Assembly (NCBI RefSeq): GCF_007004665.1
Contig: NZ_ML660054.1
Span: 558,001 to 622,000, forward strand
Length of the DNA: 64,000 nt
Direction of reading: 5' to 3'
Origin: Denitrobaculum tricleocarpae
GTDB lineage: Bacteria > Pseudomonadota > Alphaproteobacteria > Kiloniellales > Kiloniellaceae
Positions within the stretch are counted from its first letter, which is position 1. Each line of letters starts with the position of its first letter. The translations under genes and the position numbers were made by a program. The notes below the pieces were generated by a model. That model was given only the letters and a program-made list of their open reading frames with translations, searched no databases and was not told the DNA's origin. This document shows, in pieces, positions 33,081 to 41,714 of this stretch.

Positions 33081-33884
33081 TTAGTCAACAGGCTGTGCGC
33101 GGCTGGTGCCTTTCGTCGCGCGGTAGCTGGGTGCGGCAATTCTGCTGAAGAGCATGGCCGGATTGAAATCACTGTACCTGATCCGGTAAGGCAGCAACTT
33201 CATCACCTTCCAGCTGCCAGACGCGCTTGCTTTGCACTGAGCGCGCAAGACACGGCGGGTCGTTCCGGGCTGCAGAACGCCGCCTGCATGAAAGCCATCC
33301 GTGTCGAATACAATAAGAGTGCCGGCCACGGCTTCGATGCTGGTGGCATGCGCGCGGTGTTCCTCAGGCAAGGCGTTGGGGATCAACTCCGGAACACCGC
33401 CCAACTGGGCAAAACGCTTGCGGTAGCTGGTGTTTTGCCTCTGCGATCCCTTGACGTAACAGAACGCGCCGTTCGCGGCTGTCGTATCATCAAGATAGAT
33501 CATGAATTTCAGGCTGCGGTGCGTATCGAAATGGATGTCGGATAAGGGCATGGCTTGGAACTCTTTTGTCCCAATCACGGCGTTACAGAAATCTGAACCA
33601 GGCAAATAGGCCGACGCGAGTTTTTCCAGAGTCTCATTGAAGAAAACGGAGGCAAGGGACGAGTTCTGCAGCTTGCCTGTTCGAAGCCCCGGATCATCCA
33701 AAGCGATGCGGAAGGCTCTTCCCGGCTGATGCTCGATGTGCACGATGCCGTCGTCAGGCATTTTGAGAATGCGTTCGAACTCCTCCCGAAGACCGTCCAG
33801 CAGATCACATGAGACAAAACCCTCATGCACCGAGACACCGTCACGGCGGAGCGTTTCGAGCATTTCTCCAAGCTGCAAGGTCAC
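33081..33884 (-). CDS. Phytanoyl-CoA dioxygenase (PhyH) family Fe(II)/2OG oxygenase
   Basis: A 267-residue protein. Metal ligands H118 and D120 in DIHFDTHRSLKF and H199 in DTDGFHAGGV; the 2-oxoglutarate-binding Arg is at 210/211 (GTTRRVLRAQ). The strand FMIYLDDTTAANGAFCYVKG before the distal His is typical of PhyH. These enzymes hydroxylate small molecules or natural-product intermediates with O2 and 2-oxoglutarate. Substrate not predictable. Converges on the Lrp gene; the next gene upstream (dienelactone hydrolase-like) is in the same direction 97 bp away. Confidence 0.8.
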   Translation of the reverse strand: MTLQLGEMLETLRRDGVSVHEGFVSCDLLDGLREEFERILKMPDDGIVHIEHQPGRAFRIALDDPGLRTGKLQNSSLASVFFNETLEKLASAYLPGSDFCNAVIGTKEFQAMPLSDIHFDTHRSLKFMIYLDDTTAANGAFCYVKGSQRQNTSYRKRFAQLGGVPELIPNALPEEHRAHATSIEAVAGTLIVFDTDGFHAGGVLQPGTTRRVLRAQCKASASGSWKVMKLLPYRIRYSDFNPAMLFSRIAAPSYRATKGTSRAQPVD

Positions 33885-33980
33885 GTGTCTGCCCAGGCCC
33901 CAATTTCAAAACCCGCATCCCGTAGACTTTAAAACCACAGGGCAAAAGATCCGTTAATCGCCTTTACCGGCCGAGAGCTG

Positions 33981-34652
33981 CTACGTCATAAACCGGTCCA
34001 GAAACGCCAGGGTTCTGCTTTTCGCGAGCGCCGTGCTTTCCGCGTGAAAGCCGCTGCGCTCATCGCAGGTGAAACCGTGTCCGGCATCATAGAGAAACAC
34101 CTCAACCTGAGCATCGGCTTGCGCCTCTTTTATCGCCTCGACATGTTCGGGCAGGATCATCGGATCCGTGCTGCCGAAGTGCATTTGGACAGGACAATTC
34201 GGGGGTTCGTCCTTGAACTCGAGGATTTGCCCGCCGTAGTAACATACGCTTGCTGCGGGCCGGAGACGGGTGGCGCTCAACCAGGCCACCGAGCCCCCAT
34301 AGCAATACCCCACAACACCGACTTTGCCGTGGCGTGACAGACTGGCCATCGCAGCTTCGATGTCCTTCACCGCGTCGTCCCAGGCTATTTCCAGGCGCAG
34401 TTTGCGCCCCCGCGCGGTGCCCGCCTCGTCATACTCCAGCTCAAGACCCGGCTCGATGCGGTCGAATAGAGCCGGCGCCACCGCCACATAACCCGCTTCG
34501 GCGTAGCTGTCGCAGACGTGACGGATATGCCCGTTCACACCAAAGATCTCTTGAACGATCACGACACCGCCCTTAGCTTCACCCGTCGGCTCCGCGCGAT
34601 ACCCGCCGAGCTTGTGGCCGTCCGACGTGGTGAGTTCTATCGTCTCGCCCAT
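33981..34652 (-). CDS. Dienelactone hydrolase family protein
   Basis: A 223-residue alpha/beta hydrolase from ATG 34652 (GGGAGA upstream). The catalytic triad of dienelactone hydrolases is present: C117 (VGYCYGGSVAW), D163 (FGSTDPMI) and H192 (DAGHGFTCDERSG). E35 in VIVQEIFGVN, the residue that activates the Cys in this family, is also present. These enzymes hydrolyse dienelactones in chloroaromatic breakdown or related cyclic esters; many members have other, unknown substrates. It lies 35 bp downstream of the dehydrogenase gene at 34687 in the same direction, so co-transcription is likely. Confidence 0.85.
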   Translation of the reverse strand: MGETIELTTSDGHKLGGYRAEPTGEAKGGVVIVQEIFGVNGHIRHVCDSYAEAGYVAVAPALFDRIEPGLELEYDEAGTARGRKLRLEIAWDDAVKDIEAAMASLSRHGKVGVVGYCYGGSVAWLSATRLRPAASVCYYGGQILEFKDEPPNCPVQMHFGSTDPMILPEHVEAIKEAQADAQVEVFLYDAGHGFTCDERSGFHAESTALAKSRTLAFLDRFMT

Positions 34653-34686
34653 GACAGAGTCTCCCTGAACCAAACCTCAACGACGC

Positions 34687-35577
34687 TCAAGCTTTATAAC
34701 TCTTACCCAACTGCCGCAAGCGCCGGATCAGGCTGGAGGTATCCCAGCGGCCACCGCCCAGAGCCTGAACATCACCGTAGAACTGATCGACCAGCGCGGT
34801 AACCGGCAGACTTGTGTTCAAGCGGTCCGCTTCGGCCAGCGCGATACCCAGGTCCTTGCGCATCCAGTCGACCGCAAACCCAAAATCGAACTTGTCGTCC
34901 ACCATGGAGTCGTAGCGGTTTTCCATCTGCCAGGACTGTGCCGCGCCTTTGGAAATCACTCCGGCGACCTGCTTGGCATCCAGACCCGCTTTTTGAGCGA
35001 AGTGCATACCTTCCGACAGCCCCTGAACGAGGCCGGCAATGCAGATCTGATTGACCATTTTCGTCAGCTGCCCCGCGCCGACCGGACCCAGCAATGTCAC
35101 GGCCTGTGCGTAGGATTCCACGGCCCCTTTCACAGCGGAAAAAGAGGCCTCATCGCCACCGCACATGACAGTCAGAACACCGTTTTCCGCCCCGGCTTGC
35201 CCGCCTGAGACGGGGCCATCGATGAAGCCGATGCCAAGGGTTTCACCCGCCGCCGCCAGCTCACGCGCGACGTCTGCGGATGCCGTGGTGTGATCGACGA
35301 AAATAGTGCCCTTGCCCATGCCGCTGAAAGCGCCATCCTCGCCAAGGACAACCGAGCGAAGATCATCATCGTTGCCGACACAGGCCATGACGATCTCAGC
35401 ATCCAGCGCAGCTTCACGGGGAGTCGCCGCGGTCTTTCCCTTGTACTTCTCTGCCCAGGCCTCAGCCTTTGCGGGCGTGCGATTGTAAACAGTCACATCG
35501 TAACCGTCGTTGGCCAGATGGCCGGCCATTGGAAATCCCATTACGCCAAGGCCGAGGAAAGCGACTTTCTTGCTCAT
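34687..35577 (-). CDS. NAD(P)-dependent 3-hydroxyisobutyrate dehydrogenase-family oxidoreductase
   Basis: A 296-residue beta-hydroxyacid dehydrogenase. Nucleotide-binding FLGLGVMGFPMAGHL (GLGVMG at 9-14), VYNRTPAK for cofactor choice (Asn-Arg suggests NADP), substrate segment DGPVSGGQAGAENGVLTVMC, and catalytic Lys in GQLTKMVNQ. Family members reduce tartronate or succinate semialdehyde or oxidise 3-hydroxyisobutyrate. With the dienelactone hydrolase and PhyH genes it may form a small catabolic unit, with the second Lrp-type regulator just upstream. Substrate uncertain. Confidence 0.85.
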   Translation of the reverse strand: MSKKVAFLGLGVMGFPMAGHLANDGYDVTVYNRTPAKAEAWAEKYKGKTAATPREAALDAEIVMACVGNDDDLRSVVLGEDGAFSGMGKGTIFVDHTTASADVARELAAAGETLGIGFIDGPVSGGQAGAENGVLTVMCGGDEASFSAVKGAVESYAQAVTLLGPVGAGQLTKMVNQICIAGLVQGLSEGMHFAQKAGLDAKQVAGVISKGAAQSWQMENRYDSMVDDKFDFGFAVDWMRKDLGIALAEADRLNTSLPVTALVDQFYGDVQALGGGRWDTSSLIRRLRQLGKSYKA

Positions 35578-35773
35578 GAATATCTCCCTTAGCGCAACAC
35601 AAACCGATGCCTGCAGGTTCGACTGCGCCTGTTTCTCTCGTTGAAAATGAAGTCCCCGGCAATCGCACCAAAACCTCCGCCCTGGGCAATCATCCGGAAT
35701 AGATCAGCAAATCAGATGATAGTATTAGCGGAGGGAGCGGCGTGGCCGCAAGACTCCTCGCCTTGCGAAGGCA

Positions 35774-36250
35774 CTACCCGGCATAAGCGAGCGGCAGAGC
35801 CGTCGTGTACTTGATCTCTTCCATCGCAAAGCTGGAACTGACATCGGTCAGATCAATGCGTTGAATCAGACGCTGGTAAAAGGCGTCGTAGGCTGCAATA
35901 TCCGGAACCACAACGCGCAGCATGTAGTCAACGTCGCCGCTCATGCGATAAAACTCCATGACCTCCGGGAAGTTCACGACGACTTTCGCAAATTCTTCCA
36001 GCCACTTAACATCGTGCTTGCTCGTCTTGACGCCGACGAAAACCGTTACACCAAGATTGAGTTTGTCCCGATCCAACAGGGCGACGCGGCGCCGCAGAAC
36101 ACCGCTCTCTTCAAGATGGCGGATCCGCCGCCAGCAGGGTGTTTTGGACAGCCCGACTCGTTCGGCAATATCTGCGACCGGCAGGCCGGCATCTTCCTGC
36201 AAGCACTCCAAAATTTTTCGATCTATGGAATTCAAGGAATTTTGTTCCAT
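35774..36250 (-). CDS. Lrp/AsnC family regulator
   Basis: A 158-residue protein with the winged helix SIDRKILECLQEDAGLPVAD, IAERVGLSKTPCWRRIRHLE (residues 8-48) and the RAM domain (VTVFVGVKTSKHDVKWLEEF, EFYRMSGDVDYMLRVVVPDI). The SKTPCWRRI recognition helix is the form found in Lrp itself and in BkdR-type regulators. It is the same length as, but clearly different from, the regulator at 32527. Located upstream of the dehydrogenase gene in the same direction; possible target unknown. Confidence 0.9.
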   Translation of the reverse strand: MEQNSLNSIDRKILECLQEDAGLPVADIAERVGLSKTPCWRRIRHLEESGVLRRRVALLDRDKLNLGVTVFVGVKTSKHDVKWLEEFAKVVVNFPEVMEFYRMSGDVDYMLRVVVPDIAAYDAFYQRLIQRIDLTDVSSSFAMEEIKYTTALPLAYAG

Positions 36251-36376
36251 TTTTTCACTTAAATTGAGTACACAATACGGAAATTAGAGCCATATAAGCG
36301 CATATTAAGAACCATTTTTCAAGAGAGGCGCATTATCGTTTTAATTCGAATGTGACAAAACGAGCTATGGATCACC

Positions 36377-36643
36377 ATGAAAACGCTTTTCACCGAGCAT
36401 CCCAATTCCGTCAACGAAACCTACGGGCAGCACATGGTTATGAGCGCCTCCTTCGGCGTTGCCATGCTCTGTGGCGCTTTCGCCGCAATGGTCCATGCGG
36501 TATTCCCGTTCCTCTTTGAGAAGACGGGCAGCGCAATTATCACGCGCCTGCATGACCGCATGGTCACGAACCGGGTACGGCTTTCCGGCGATGCTCGTCA
36601 GCCGGCGAAACAGGCGCCCATTCAACCCGTAGCAGCCGAATAA
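36377..36643 (+). CDS. DUF6356 family membrane-associated protein
   Basis: An 88-residue protein. Signature FTEHPNSVNETYGQHMVMSA, SFGVAMLCGAFAAMVHAVFP, FLFEKTGSAIITRLHDRM is that of DUF6356: a conserved HP-S-V-E-TY-H start and one or two hydrophobic helices. The family is widespread in alphaproteobacteria and of unknown function; the single hydrophobic stretch suggests membrane association. Basic Ala/Pro-rich tail. Monocistronic. Confidence 0.8.
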   Translation: MKTLFTEHPNSVNETYGQHMVMSASFGVAMLCGAFAAMVHAVFPFLFEKTGSAIITRLHDRMVTNRVRLSGDARQPAKQAPIQPVAAE

Positions 36644-36750
36644 CGCCGGCTCACCGCTTCCATCCCCTCCCTCCAAGTTAACCGAAACATCATGGGTTTC
36701 CGGTTAAATGACGCAGCTCTTAAAGACTAGAGCATGCGAGGACACCCGGC

Positions 36751-37515
36751 ATGTGCAGATGGTTGGCCTATAGCGGATCCCCGATTTTCCCTGAGGATCT
36801 GATTTTCACGCCCGACAATTCCTTGGCAGCTCAGAGCCTTCATTCCTGCAAGGCGAAGGTAAGCGTCAATGGGGATGGATTCGGGCTCGGCTGGTATGGG
36901 GAACGCGATGTCCCGGGCGTTTACCGTGAAGTCCTTCCGGCCTGGAGCGACTGCAATCTGCGCAGTCTGGCCTCCAGCATCCGCAGCGGTCACTTCTTCG
37001 CCCATATCCGCGCCTCGACCGGCACCGCGACCTCGCGCCGAAATTGCCACCCTTTCACCTACGGCAAGTGGCTCTTCATGCACAACGGCCAGATCGGTGA
37101 TTACGAACTTCAGCGCCGCCGGCTGGAGGCATTGTTGCATGACGATCTTTATGCGCGCCGTGAAGGCTCGACCGATAGCGAGCTGATCTTTTACCTGCTG
37201 TTCCACTTTGGTTTGGAAGAAAACCCTCTCAAGGCCCTGCGCGCGACCCTCGAGGAAGTGGCAAGATCCACAGAAGCGTCTGGTTCAAGGAAACCCTTCC
37301 GCTGCACCGCTGCGCTGACCGACGGCCGGACCAACTATGCGGTTCGTTTCTCGACCGACGCGCATCCGCCAAGCCTTTTCTGGCAAGAGAGATCGGAACA
37401 TACGCTAATCGTATCCGAACCGCTCGATACAGCTGTCGGCGAGTGGCAGCAGGTTCCCGCCTCCACGGTCCTGGTCACGGATCCCGGCAACAAGGTCAGG
37501 ACCGAAGCGCTTTAA
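36751..37515 (+). CDS. Class II glutamine amidotransferase (EgtC/YafJ-type)
   Basis: A 254-residue Ntn hydrolase with the catalytic Cys at position 2 (MCRWLAYSG), exposed after Met removal. Family segments: NGDGFGLGWYGE, HFFAHIRASTGTATSRRNCH, PFTYGKWLFMHNGQIGDYEL, GSTDSELIFYLLFHFG. This matches EgtC/YafJ-like proteins, which hydrolyse gamma-glutamyl amide bonds; EgtC cleaves the gamma-glutamyl group in ergothioneine synthesis. No other egt gene is present, so the substrate is unknown. The start has no strong ribosome site but is fixed by the Cys2 requirement. Confidence 0.85.
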   Translation: MCRWLAYSGSPIFPEDLIFTPDNSLAAQSLHSCKAKVSVNGDGFGLGWYGERDVPGVYREVLPAWSDCNLRSLASSIRSGHFFAHIRASTGTATSRRNCHPFTYGKWLFMHNGQIGDYELQRRRLEALLHDDLYARREGSTDSELIFYLLFHFGLEENPLKALRATLEEVARSTEASGSRKPFRCTAALTDGRTNYAVRFSTDAHPPSLFWQERSEHTLIVSEPLDTAVGEWQQVPASTVLVTDPGNKVRTEAL

Positions 37516-37618
37516 GCAAATCACACTCTGAACCTCCGGCTTGCCCTGGAGTGCGGAATGATGACAATCGTATCCGTCACTCAGAATCGACACGTCAGAA
37601 ATCAGGGAATGATTGTCA

Positions 37619-38380
37619 ATGCAGGATCTTTCAGGCCAGGTCGCCATCGTCACGGGTGCCAGCAAAGGGATCGGAGAAGCCGCCGCCAAAACGCTCGCCA
37701 GCTGTGGTGCGAAAGTCGTTCTGGCGGCCAGAAGCCTTGAGAAATGCGAAGCCATCACGGAAGAGATCAAGGCCGCGGGCGGTAACGCCCTGGCGGTTGG
37801 ATGCGATGTCTCGGACTATGCAGCCGTCACGGCACTGGTCGAGAAGACCTCAGAGGCTTTCGGACCCACGTCGATCCTGATCAACAATGCCGGCGTTATC
37901 GAGCCGATCGGAAGTATTCTGGATGGCGACCCGGCGGACTGGGCCGCAAACATCAACATCAATCTTCTCGGGGTCTACCACTGCACCCGCGCAGCCTTGC
38001 GCGATCTGATGCACAGAGATGGCGTGATCATCAACATCAGCTCGGGTGCGGCCCACAACGCGCTCAAGGGCTGGAGCGCCTACTGCAGCGGCAAAGCGGC
38101 TGTTGCCATGTTTACTCAGGCAACGGCGCTGGAATACGCTACGAACGGCGTCAGGGTCTTCGGCTTCGCACCCGGTACCGTCGATACGGATATGCAGGTG
38201 ACGATCAAGGCATCGGGAATCAATCGGGTCAGTCAGATGAACCGGGAAGAGCACGCGCCGGCCGACGTGCCCGCCCAAGTCATCGCATACCTCTGCTCTC
38301 CGGCGGCAGCGGATCTCGCAGGCCATGAACTCTCAATCAGGGACGAGATTTTGCGCCAACGCGCCGGATTGCCAGACTGA
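37619..38380 (+). CDS. Short-chain dehydrogenase/reductase
   Basis: A 253-residue SDR from ATG 37619; a TTG at 37613 closer to AGGGA is an alternative. Cofactor motif VTGASKGIGEAAA (TGxxxGIG), ARSLEK for NADP preference, NNAG (89-92), catalytic S141/S142, Y155 and K159 (SAYCSGKA). Segment RVFGFAPGTVDTDMQ is the usual PG motif after the active site. Reduces or oxidises a ketone/alcohol; substrate unknown. Ends 22 bp before the convergent NicX/M29-like gene. Confidence 0.9.
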   Translation: MQDLSGQVAIVTGASKGIGEAAAKTLASCGAKVVLAARSLEKCEAITEEIKAAGGNALAVGCDVSDYAAVTALVEKTSEAFGPTSILINNAGVIEPIGSILDGDPADWAANININLLGVYHCTRAALRDLMHRDGVIINISSGAAHNALKGWSAYCSGKAAVAMFTQATALEYATNGVRVFGFAPGTVDTDMQVTIKASGINRVSQMNREEHAPADVPAQVIAYLCSPAAADLAGHELSIRDEILRQRAGLPD

Positions 38381-38402
38381 AAGGGCTATCCGGCGAAAAG
38401 CC

Positions 38403-39491
38403 TTACACTCCAATCCTCATCGACGGATTATCAATCAGTCTCTGCAAGACGGGCCATTCATCCAGGCTCGCTTGTGTTTGCGGAAATCTCTCGGGCCGCA
38501 GGCGTCCCTGCTCCCAGAGCGCCGTTCCATCGACATGCACGCTGGGGTCCAGCAGCATCCAACAGATCTCTCCGGGGGCATAGGCCCCGCAGGTATGGAA
38601 GTGCAGAACCCGCGGGTTGTTAAACACCGTGTTCGACCAGCGGTCAGGGTTGTCTTCCGCGGCCCAGCCATAAGAACAACCAGGATGTATCCCCGCGTGC
38701 CAGGAGTGCACGGCAGCCGGATCGATCGCGAAAAGCCCGGAGACATGATCGTAGTGCCGCTGGACCGGGTCCACGGCAGCAGCGTCACCGGAAAATGAGA
38801 CAATACGGCCTGCCTCGATCTGCGCGAAGACAGGCGTCTCAAGCTTTAGAAAGGCTGGCTCATAAGCTTTTGAACCTGTTGGCGTCAGGTAGCGCGCCAG
38901 AGCCACGCGCCCGCCAAAGCCACGCGCGTCGAGCGGCTGCGGCACGCCGAGCGGAAAGCGGCGAATGGAAACCTCGGCGGATTCTCCCGGTGTCACATCG
39001 GCGGGCGCGCCCTCGATCCGGCTGCCGAGCGGACAGGTGATCTCGATCCGGCGGGCGTTCAGAAGAACCTGGTCGACCGCTCTCTTCAGAGACTGCATGG
39101 CCCCATGATCCACAGTAGCGAAATCCGACGCCAGCATCTCGGCATTTCGGAGGTAGCACATAATTTTCGTTTTGCCGGGCTGGACCTCTGCGAAACGATC
39201 CTGGTCGCCGATACGGGCAAAATAGATGACATTGCCATAGCGCTCGCTGAGTTCGGCAGTGACCGGGTCCAGCAGTTCGGATGGTGCGCCGACCATCACA
39301 CACTTCGGTTTCAGTCCGAGACGCTCCGCCTGCCGTGCGACTGTCTTCGGCAGAGCCTCGTCATACCAGCCCAGGGCCGGATCTTCATGAAGGATCAAAA
39401 TCTCACTGCCGGGTGAAAAGCCGCCGCAATGCAGCAAGAGGTTCCGGGCCGCTTTCTCGAGCCTGTCCTCGATCACGCTCTTCTTCGTCAT
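38403..39491 (-). CDS. NicX/M29-like metalloenzyme of a catabolic operon
   Basis: A 362-residue protein. The general plan (AARNLLLHCGGFSPGSEILI N terminus with an EDPALGW segment; a C-terminal metal site) matches the fold shared by M29 aminopeptidases and 2,5-dihydroxypyridine dioxygenase (NicX). Candidate ligands cluster late: HSWHAGIHPGCSYGWAAEDN, LHFHTCGAYAPGEICWMLLD, PSVHVDG, closer to NicX (CHxDI) than to M29 in my reading. If so, it would cleave a heterocyclic ring with Fe(II) and O2. Its start overlaps the stop of the XRE-cupin gene by 4 bp (ATGA), so it is translated with it. Substrate unproven. Confidence 0.65.
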   Translation of the reverse strand: MTKKSVIEDRLEKAARNLLLHCGGFSPGSEILILHEDPALGWYDEALPKTVARQAERLGLKPKCVMVGAPSELLDPVTAELSERYGNVIYFARIGDQDRFAEVQPGKTKIMCYLRNAEMLASDFATVDHGAMQSLKRAVDQVLLNARRIEITCPLGSRIEGAPADVTPGESAEVSIRRFPLGVPQPLDARGFGGRVALARYLTPTGSKAYEPAFLKLETPVFAQIEAGRIVSFSGDAAAVDPVQRHYDHVSGLFAIDPAAVHSWHAGIHPGCSYGWAAEDNPDRWSNTVFNNPRVLHFHTCGAYAPGEICWMLLDPSVHVDGTALWEQGRLRPERFPQTQASLDEWPVLQRLIDNPSMRIGV

Positions 39492-40087
39492 CGCCTCCGC
39501 TCCGCCTGCACGGTCAGAAACGTGAACTCCTCACTCACGACCCGGCGAAAACCGTGACTGAGCTCGGAATCGAGACTGAGGCTGTCGCCCGCCTTCATGA
39601 CCATGTCCCGGTCGCCGTAACCGTAGACCGCCTCGCCCGCCAGAACATAGATGAAGACCACGCCATGGCCGACGTAGATAGGCGGCCGCGCCGTTTGACG
39701 GCGCAGGGTCACACGCCGGGCTTCGAACTGCAGATCGTGGCGGGTGTGGAACGCCAGGTTGATGAATTCGTGCTCGTGCTGTTCGACGATACGGGTCGAG
39801 CGCAGACCTTCACCGCTTCGGACAAAAGTGAAGTCGGTGTGGTTTGTCGTCGTCTCCCGGAAAAGGCTCACCAGCGGAACGTTCAGTGTCCGGCTCAGCG
39901 CGTTCAATGTTGAGATCGACGGCGAGACCTGACCGCTCTCGATCCGGCTGACCATGGATGCGGAAACACCTGATGCCAGGGCAAGATTGCGCGCCGACAA
40001 CCCTTGCTCTTCGCGCAAGGCCCTCAACGCAACGCCGATGGCCAGGTCCGTAGCTTCACTGGTTTCGGGTTCCCGCATCCCTGTCAT
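39488..40087 (-). CDS. XRE-cupin transcriptional regulator of the catabolic operon
   Basis: A 199-residue regulator. N-terminal helix-turn-helix GVALRALREEQGLSARNLAL, ASGVSASMVSRIESGQVSPS (residues 19-57), followed by ISTLNALSRTLNVPLVSLF and a C-terminal cupin sensor (IYVGHGVVFIYVLAGEAVYG, MKAGDSLSLDSELSHGFRRV). Such proteins repress catabolic genes and release DNA on binding a pathway compound. It is embedded in the operon: ATGA overlaps with both the oxygenase upstream and the NicX-like gene downstream, implying autoregulation. A likely operator is the inverted repeat at 41073-41108. Confidence 0.9.
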   Translation of the reverse strand: MTGMREPETSEATDLAIGVALRALREEQGLSARNLALASGVSASMVSRIESGQVSPSISTLNALSRTLNVPLVSLFRETTTNHTDFTFVRSGEGLRSTRIVEQHEHEFINLAFHTRHDLQFEARRVTLRRQTARPPIYVGHGVVFIYVLAGEAVYGYGDRDMVMKAGDSLSLDSELSHGFRRVVSEEFTFLTVQAERRR

Positions 40088-41049
40088 GCTTTCCGGTAGG
40101 AGAAGGCTTTTTCAAAGCGCCAGACAAGATAGTCGCCACAGGTTGTGGCCGGTTCTCTTGGCTCATGTGCGGCCCCGTAGATTTCCCGCGCATCGATCAC
40201 CGTCTCTGGGTCCGGATCGAAGGCCAGGACAAGCGACAAACGTTCCCTGCCGGAGCTGTTGACCACCCTGTGCGGTGTTGAGGTGTAGGCGTGATCCGTC
40301 CAGCGGGCCAGAAGATCGCCGACATTGACGATCAGACTGCCCTCAATTGGCGGTGCTTCGATCCAGTCGCCGTTGACGTCCTGCACCTGCAAGCCTCCGA
40401 CGGAATCCTGGCAAAGGACCGTGAGAACACCAAAATCCGTATGTGGTCCAACTCCGAACTGTGCTGTCCCCATCTCCTCCGGCTGCGGCGGATAATAGAC
40501 AAAGGACGCGCGGCTCAGAGGGCGCTCGCTATTTCGGAGAAAGAACCGGGGATCGAGACCAAGCCCCAGGGCGAAGCCTCTCATGAGATGATGCGCGACC
40601 TCATGTGCATGAGCGAAATAGGCCATGGCGTGCGACTGCATGTCAGGCAGAAAGTCCGGCCAGAGGTTTGGACCCCGCAAAGGGTGATCGCCCGGCACGC
40701 TGCCGTCTTCAGCCTGATATCCCCAGATAAAGCTCTCTTTGAGATCGGCCTTGGCATCATCCTGCATCTTGGCGCCGCCCTGCCCCAGCCAACCCCGGTG
40801 ATGCGCCGAGATCCGGATGCCTTCCTTGTCGTCAGGGTTGCTGCGAAAAAACCGAAGTGCCGTCTCTCGCGCGGTTTCAATGACGCTGTCAGGAATCCCG
40901 TGCCCCTTGATATAGATGAAGCCGAGGCCGCTGCTGGCGGCATGAAGCGCCTTCCCCACAGCCAGCGGATCGCTGCCGTCGCGCAGCGGCGATATGTCGA
41001 TGACCGGGATCAGATCATCGTCAAACCGCTTCGCTTGGGCGTAGTTCAT
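40084..41049 (-). CDS. Isopenicillin N synthase-family Fe(II)/2OG oxygenase
   Basis: A 321-residue protein. N-terminal DIOX_N segment IPVIDISPLR...GLGFIYIKGHGIPD; double-stranded helix with H203 and D205 (GPHTDFGVLTVLCQD), H260 (STPHRVVN) and the 2-oxoglutarate-binding R270/S272 (RERLSLVLAFDPD). FVYYPPQPEEMG is the usual pre-metal strand. It hydroxylates or oxidatively cyclises a small substrate in the cytoplasm. It is the first gene after a 62 bp operator-like gap and overlaps the XRE-cupin gene by 4 bp. Confidence 0.9.
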   Translation of the reverse strand: MNYAQAKRFDDDLIPVIDISPLRDGSDPLAVGKALHAASSGLGFIYIKGHGIPDSVIETARETALRFFRSNPDDKEGIRISAHHRGWLGQGGAKMQDDAKADLKESFIWGYQAEDGSVPGDHPLRGPNLWPDFLPDMQSHAMAYFAHAHEVAHHLMRGFALGLGLDPRFFLRNSERPLSRASFVYYPPQPEEMGTAQFGVGPHTDFGVLTVLCQDSVGGLQVQDVNGDWIEAPPIEGSLIVNVGDLLARWTDHAYTSTPHRVVNSSGRERLSLVLAFDPDPETVIDAREIYGAAHEPREPATTCGDYLVWRFEKAFSYRKA

Positions 41050-41072
41050 CGGGGTGCTCCTGGACTCAAATT

Positions 41073-41108
41073 ATTGCTTATAAATAAAATAGTTGCATTT
41101 TAAGCAAT
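41073..41108. promoter_or_regulatory. Inverted repeat in operon gap, probable operator
   Basis: ATTGCTTA (41073-41080) and TAAGCAAT (41101-41108) are perfect inverted arms in a very AT-rich 62 bp gap between the oxygenase and AhpD-like genes, with a second TTGCATTTTAAGCAA half overlap. The divergent region at 43285-43320 has a similar TTGCAATTT. A good candidate site for the operon's own XRE-cupin regulator. Confidence 0.45.
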
Positions 41109-41111
41109 ATG

Positions 41112-41690
41112 TCAAGATTCAGCGTAATAGCCGACGGTATCGCCGTCGGTGGTCACGCCGAGCCCGTTCAGCAGGCGGTTCACATAGTTGAAGTAACCGA
41201 CGATCTGATTGGCTTCGAGGATCTCTCCATCATCGATACCCTGCTTTCGAAGAGCCTCGACGTCGTTCTCCACCATCTCGCCAGGTTTCAATGTCAATTT
41301 CGCGGCGTATTCCAAAAGCGCAAGCTCGCGGCCCCCAAAAACCGTCTCGGGACGGCGAGCCCGCAGGGCTTCCCCGATGGCATCCGCCCGCGCTTCATCG
41401 CCGATCAGATGACGGGCGTTTGCCCAGTGATTGGCGAGCGAGTATGCGCAGTCGTTGAGGATGGAAACATAGGAACTGATTGTCTCCTGTAGCCACATCG
41501 GAAGTGTATTTGCCTCGTCGTGCAGGGCCGCGCGGTAGAGAATGACATGACCGCGCATGGTGTTGGGCCGCAAGGAATGCACCCGCATCACATTGTCGAC
41601 CGTACCATGCGGTGTCCGCGCCAGAGAGAGGACATCACGCAACGCCTCGTCCGCCTCTTCATCGGGAGTCATTTTTATCCAAGCCGACAT
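41112..41690 (-). CDS. AhpD/carboxymuconolactone decarboxylase-like protein
   Basis: A 192-residue helical protein of the peroxidase-related AhpD-like type. The core reads LYRAALHDEANTLPMWLQET, ISSYVSILNDCAYSLANHWA: E69, C81 and H88 are placed as in the family's E...CxxC..H proton-relay site, but the second Cys is replaced (CAYS). A second helical repeat (LALLEYAAKLTLKPGEMVEN, GYFNYVNRLLNGLGV) completes the fold. Single-Cys versions may not be disulphide reductases. Operon member; 24 bp after the permease gene upstream ends. Confidence 0.8.
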   Translation of the reverse strand: MSAWIKMTPDEEADEALRDVLSLARTPHGTVDNVMRVHSLRPNTMRGHVILYRAALHDEANTLPMWLQETISSYVSILNDCAYSLANHWANARHLIGDEARADAIGEALRARRPETVFGGRELALLEYAAKLTLKPGEMVENDVEALRKQGIDDGEILEANQIVGYFNYVNRLLNGLGVTTDGDTVGYYAES

Positions 41691-41714
41691 TTCTCGTTCC
41701 TCAATTCCTACGCC

